Source: Phenylobacterium zucineum HLK1
Lineage (GTDB): Bacteria > Pseudomonadota > Alphaproteobacteria > Caulobacterales > Caulobacteraceae
Direction: 5' to 3'
Assembly: GCF_000017265.1 (NCBI RefSeq)
Contig: NC_011144.1
Span: forward strand, 1,962,001 to 2,026,000
Length of the DNA: 64,000 bases
Both the position numbers and the translations under genes were made by a program. Below, in pieces: positions 61,894-64,000 of the stretch; the stretch's first letter is position 1; each line of letters starts with the position of its first letter. Below the pieces are notes generated by a model that was given only the letters and a program-made list of their open reading frames with translations, made no database searches and had not been told where the DNA came from.

Positions 61894-63297
61894 CTAGTGC
61901 GCCGTCCGCCCGGCTCCAACCGCCTCGTGGCTGAGCAGGCGGGCGAAGAACCGGCCGACCACCAGGAACACCACGGCCGCGCCGGCCGCGATGCCGGCGT
62001 GCATCAGCCAGAAGTTCGCGGCGGGCATCTTCTCCAGGAAGGTGCCGAGCACGCCCACGGTCTGGTTCCCGATCACGAGGTGCAGGTAGTAGACGCCGAT
62101 CATGGTGCCGACGACCGCCGGGGGCGAGGCCCGGGCGTAGAGCGCCAGCGAGACCGGCAGCATGTTGGCGAAGGCCGCGCTGTTGAACACCTCGAAGGCG
62201 ATCAGCCACCACAGGCTCACCTGCGTCCCGCTGGCCGCCGCGACGGCCGCGCCCGCCGCCAGGGACAGCGCCCCCAGCACCGAGATGAACGCGCCGATGG
62301 TCAGCTTGCCCATCTCGTCCGGCTCGCGGAACCGCTTCGCCCAGAGCCGCCAGAAGACGACCATGCCCGCCAGGAACGAGACCGAGACGATGCTGTCGAG
62401 AGTGATCAGCCAGGTGGTGGGCAGGCGCTGGCCGAACAGGGTCATGTCGACGCTGCGGTCGGCCCAGACGAGGTAGGCGTTGAAGATCTGCTGGTTCACC
62501 AGCACCGAGGACGCGAGCACCGGGATCAGCAGCACGAGGACCGCGATGGTGCGCCAGTCATGGGCGCTGAGCTTCGGGCGGTCCGCCTTGGCGGCGCGGC
62601 GGAGCGGCGGGTCCGGCGGCAGGTGGCGCCGGCCGGCCAGGTAGATCACCAGGGCGATCAGCATGCCGACGCCGGCCGCGCCGAAGCCGTAGTGCCAGCC
62701 GACCCCCTCGCCCAGGGTGCCGGCGATCAACGGAGCGGCGATCACCCCGGCGTTGATGCCGAGATAGAAGATCTGGAACGCGTCGGCCCGGCGCAGGTCG
62801 CCCTCGGCGTAGAGGCCGCCCACCTGCCCGGCGATGTTGCCCTTGAAGCAGCCGGTGCCGAGGACGAGGCACAGCAGCGCCAGCAGGAACGAGGCGTCGA
62901 AGGCCATCAGGAAGTGGCCCGCCGACATCAGCAGCGCGCCGACGATGATCGTGCGCGTGCGCCCCAGCAAACGGTCGGCGATGAAGCCGCCGGCGATCGG
63001 CGTCAGGTACACCAGGCTGGTGTAGAGGCCGAAGATCGTGGAGGCGACCTGCTGGGTCGAGGCGTCGCCCGGCAGGCCGTAGATGGCGCCGATGATCGCC
63101 CGGAAGGTCTCAAAGCCGGCGATCGCCTCGACATGCGGCGTCAGCAGCAGCTGCTTGACCATGTAGAGGACCAGCAGCGACTGCATCCCGTAGTACGAGA
63201 AGCGCTCCCAGGCTTCGGAGAAGGCCAGGTAGCCCAGCGCCTTCGGGTGGCCCAGGAAGGCCTTGTCGCCGTCGCGGGCGACGCTCGTCGCGGTCAT
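61894..63297 (-). CDS. POT/PTR2-family proton-coupled oligopeptide transporter
   Basis: A 467-residue MFS-fold importer of di- and tripeptides driven by protons. It has the first-helix ExxERF motif (Glu28, Glu31, Arg32, Phe33 in 'FSEAWERFSYYGMQS'), 'GGFIADRLLGRTRTIIVGAL' in loop 2-3, 'GTGCFKGNIAGQVGGLY' and the PTR2 second signature 'FQIFYLGINAGVIAAPLIAG'. About 12-14 helices are predicted. The start is the ATG at 63297 (MTATSVARDGDKAFLGHPKA), and the longer frame upstream mirrors the next gene. Confidence 0.93.
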   Translation of the reverse strand: MTATSVARDGDKAFLGHPKALGYLAFSEAWERFSYYGMQSLLVLYMVKQLLLTPHVEAIAGFETFRAIIGAIYGLPGDASTQQVASTIFGLYTSLVYLTPIAGGFIADRLLGRTRTIIVGALLMSAGHFLMAFDASFLLALLCLVLGTGCFKGNIAGQVGGLYAEGDLRRADAFQIFYLGINAGVIAAPLIAGTLGEGVGWHYGFGAAGVGMLIALVIYLAGRRHLPPDPPLRRAAKADRPKLSAHDWRTIAVLVLLIPVLASSVLVNQQIFNAYLVWADRSVDMTLFGQRLPTTWLITLDSIVSVSFLAGMVVFWRLWAKRFREPDEMGKLTIGAFISVLGALSLAAGAAVAAASGTQVSLWWLIAFEVFNSAAFANMLPVSLALYARASPPAVVGTMIGVYYLHLVIGNQTVGVLGTFLEKMPAANFWLMHAGIAAGAAVVFLVVGRFFARLLSHEAVGAGRTAH

Positions 63298-63323
63298 GGA
63301 ATCTACTCCCCTTGGGGCAAGGC

Positions 63324-63896
63324 CTAGCGCGTTCCGAACAGCGCCGCCAGCAGCACCCAGACCCCGATCAGCCCGAACAGCACGGCCGCCCCGACCCGCA
63401 CGTATTTCAGCGGGACCACCCGCGTCGCAGCCTCGCCCAGGAACACCGCCGGGACGTTGGCCAGCATCATGCCCAGCGTGGTGCCGGCGGTGACCAGGAC
63501 GACCTCCTGGAAGCGGGCCGCCAGCAGGGTCGTGGCGATCTGGGTCTTGTCGCCGATCTCGACGAGGAAGAAGGCCACGAGGGTCGTCAGGAACACGCCC
63601 CCGTGGGTCGCGGCCGCGGCGTCCTCGTCTTCCTTGTCCGGGATCAGCGCCCAGAGCGCCATGGCGACGAAGCCCGCCCCCACCAGGATCTGGAAGAGCG
63701 GCCCGCTCAGGAACCGGGCGACGGCGAAGCCCAGGGTCGCGGCGGCGGCGTGGTTCAGCAGCGTGGCGGCCAGTATGCCCAGCACGATCGGCCAGGGCCG
63801 GCGGAACTTGGCCGCGAGCACGATGGCCAGGAGCTGGGTCTTGTCGCCGATCTCGGCGACCGCCACCACGCCGGTGGAGATCAGGAACTGTTCCAA
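63324..63896 (-). CDS. TMEM165/GDT1-family cation exchanger (likely manganese)
   Basis: A 190-residue membrane protein with six or seven helices and the two E-x-G-D-K-T-Q signatures (residues 15-21 and 113-119) separated by a short acidic loop ('IPDKEDEDAAAATHGG'). The family exports Mn2+ or moves Ca2+/Mn2+ against H+. The only in-frame start that fits the signature is TTG at 63896, with GGGGGA a few bases upstream. Its leader holds a strong hairpin (63909-63954) and may be a Mn2+ riboswitch. It starts the POT-tRNA-Val segment, 26 bases before POT. Confidence 0.92.
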   Translation of the reverse strand: MEQFLISTGVVAVAEIGDKTQLLAIVLAAKFRRPWPIVLGILAATLLNHAAAATLGFAVARFLSGPLFQILVGAGFVAMALWALIPDKEDEDAAAATHGGVFLTTLVAFFLVEIGDKTQIATTLLAARFQEVVLVTAGTTLGMMLANVPAVFLGEAATRVVPLKYVRVGAAVLFGLIGVWVLLAALFGTR

Positions 63897-63908
63897 TCGG
63901 ATTCCCCC

Positions 63909-63954
63909 GGGGCGCGGCGTTCGACACGACGATGCGCTGGCCCCGCCGCGCCCC
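63909..63954 (-). promoter_or_regulatory. Hairpin beside the ribosome site of the TMEM165-type gene
   Basis: GGGGCGCGGCG (63909-63919) and CGCCGCGCCCC (63944-63954) form a perfect 11-base stem with a 24-base loop, and GGGGG of the ribosome site follows at once in the mRNA. This could serve as an expression platform that hides or frees the start. Confidence 0.45.
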
Positions 63955-63973
63955 GCGTCGGTGCCGCATCGCC

Positions 63974-64000
63974 GGTCTCGCCAATCCGGACCCCTGAAGG
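63974..64000 (-). promoter_or_regulatory. Possible 3' part of a yybP-ykoY (manganese) riboswitch
   Basis: In the mRNA GGCGAGACC (63982-63974) resembles the conserved GC-A-AGACC segment of yybP-ykoY aptamers, which sit ahead of TMEM165/GDT1-type genes in many bacteria. The other half (GGGGAGUA) would lie outside the window, so this is only a partial match recalled from the family, not a model hit. Confidence 0.35.

Overview
This 64 kb window is one piece of a high-GC alphaproteobacterial chromosome. Gene content and order match Caulobacteraceae: ppiD-trpE, trpGDC, lexA, comEC, gltX, gltA, then lpx/bamA/rseP/dxr/cdsA/uppS/frr/pyrH/tsf/rpsB, dnaE, proS, and a full nuo operon followed by birA-coaX-rnj. 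A Phenylobacterium- or Caulobacter-like organism is my inference from synteny and protein wording, not from a database search. Almost everything is core housekeeping. I see no insertion sequence, prophage, CRISPR array, rRNA or plasmid function, and no gene-free stretch over 300 bases.

Layout. 1-9706: a GNAT fragment, a VOC protein, tpiA facing away from ppiD-trpE, an unrecognised protein with two winged-helix-like segments, a small membrane protein on the other strand, trpGDC, and lexA with LexA boxes in its promoter. 9710-14672: comEC (minus) diverging from gltX and gltA. 14669-29449 (all minus): rpsB, tsf, pyrH, frr, uppS, cdsA, dxr, rseP/mmpA, bamA, ompH, lpxD, fabZ, lpxA, lpxI, lpxB. This run joins translation factors, undecaprenyl and phospholipid precursor synthesis, outer-membrane protein assembly and lipid A synthesis. 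29624-33948: a GNAT protein, dnaE, and a 29-codon ORF just upstream of dnaE that looks like the SOS division inhibitor SidA. A strong promoter with two LexA-type boxes drives sidA-dnaE.

34079-41849: an exported protein of unknown function, lolD-lolC/E, a short ProRS, a DUF1467 protein, methylmalonyl-CoA epimerase, RNase J and CoaX. 41855-57716: birA and the 14 nuo genes (complex I) in order A to N, with two small non-nuo genes inserted: an NTF2/SnoaL-like gene between nuoD and nuoE, and a lipoprotein gene between nuoH and nuoI. 57909-64000: tRNA-Asp with a clear promoter, an MliC-domain lipoprotein, a HAPMO-like flavin monooxygenase, an aldo/keto reductase, tRNA-Val, a POT peptide transporter, and a TMEM165/GDT1 cation exchanger whose leader may be part of a manganese riboswitch cut by the window edge.

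The most interesting signals are the unannotated-size sidA with its double LexA operator linked to dnaE, the palindrome ahead of the two-HTH protein, the possible yybP-ykoY leader at the right edge, the MliC fusion lipoprotein, and the small genes and histidine-rich loop within the nuo operon. I found no clear candidate for a wholly new multi-gene system.
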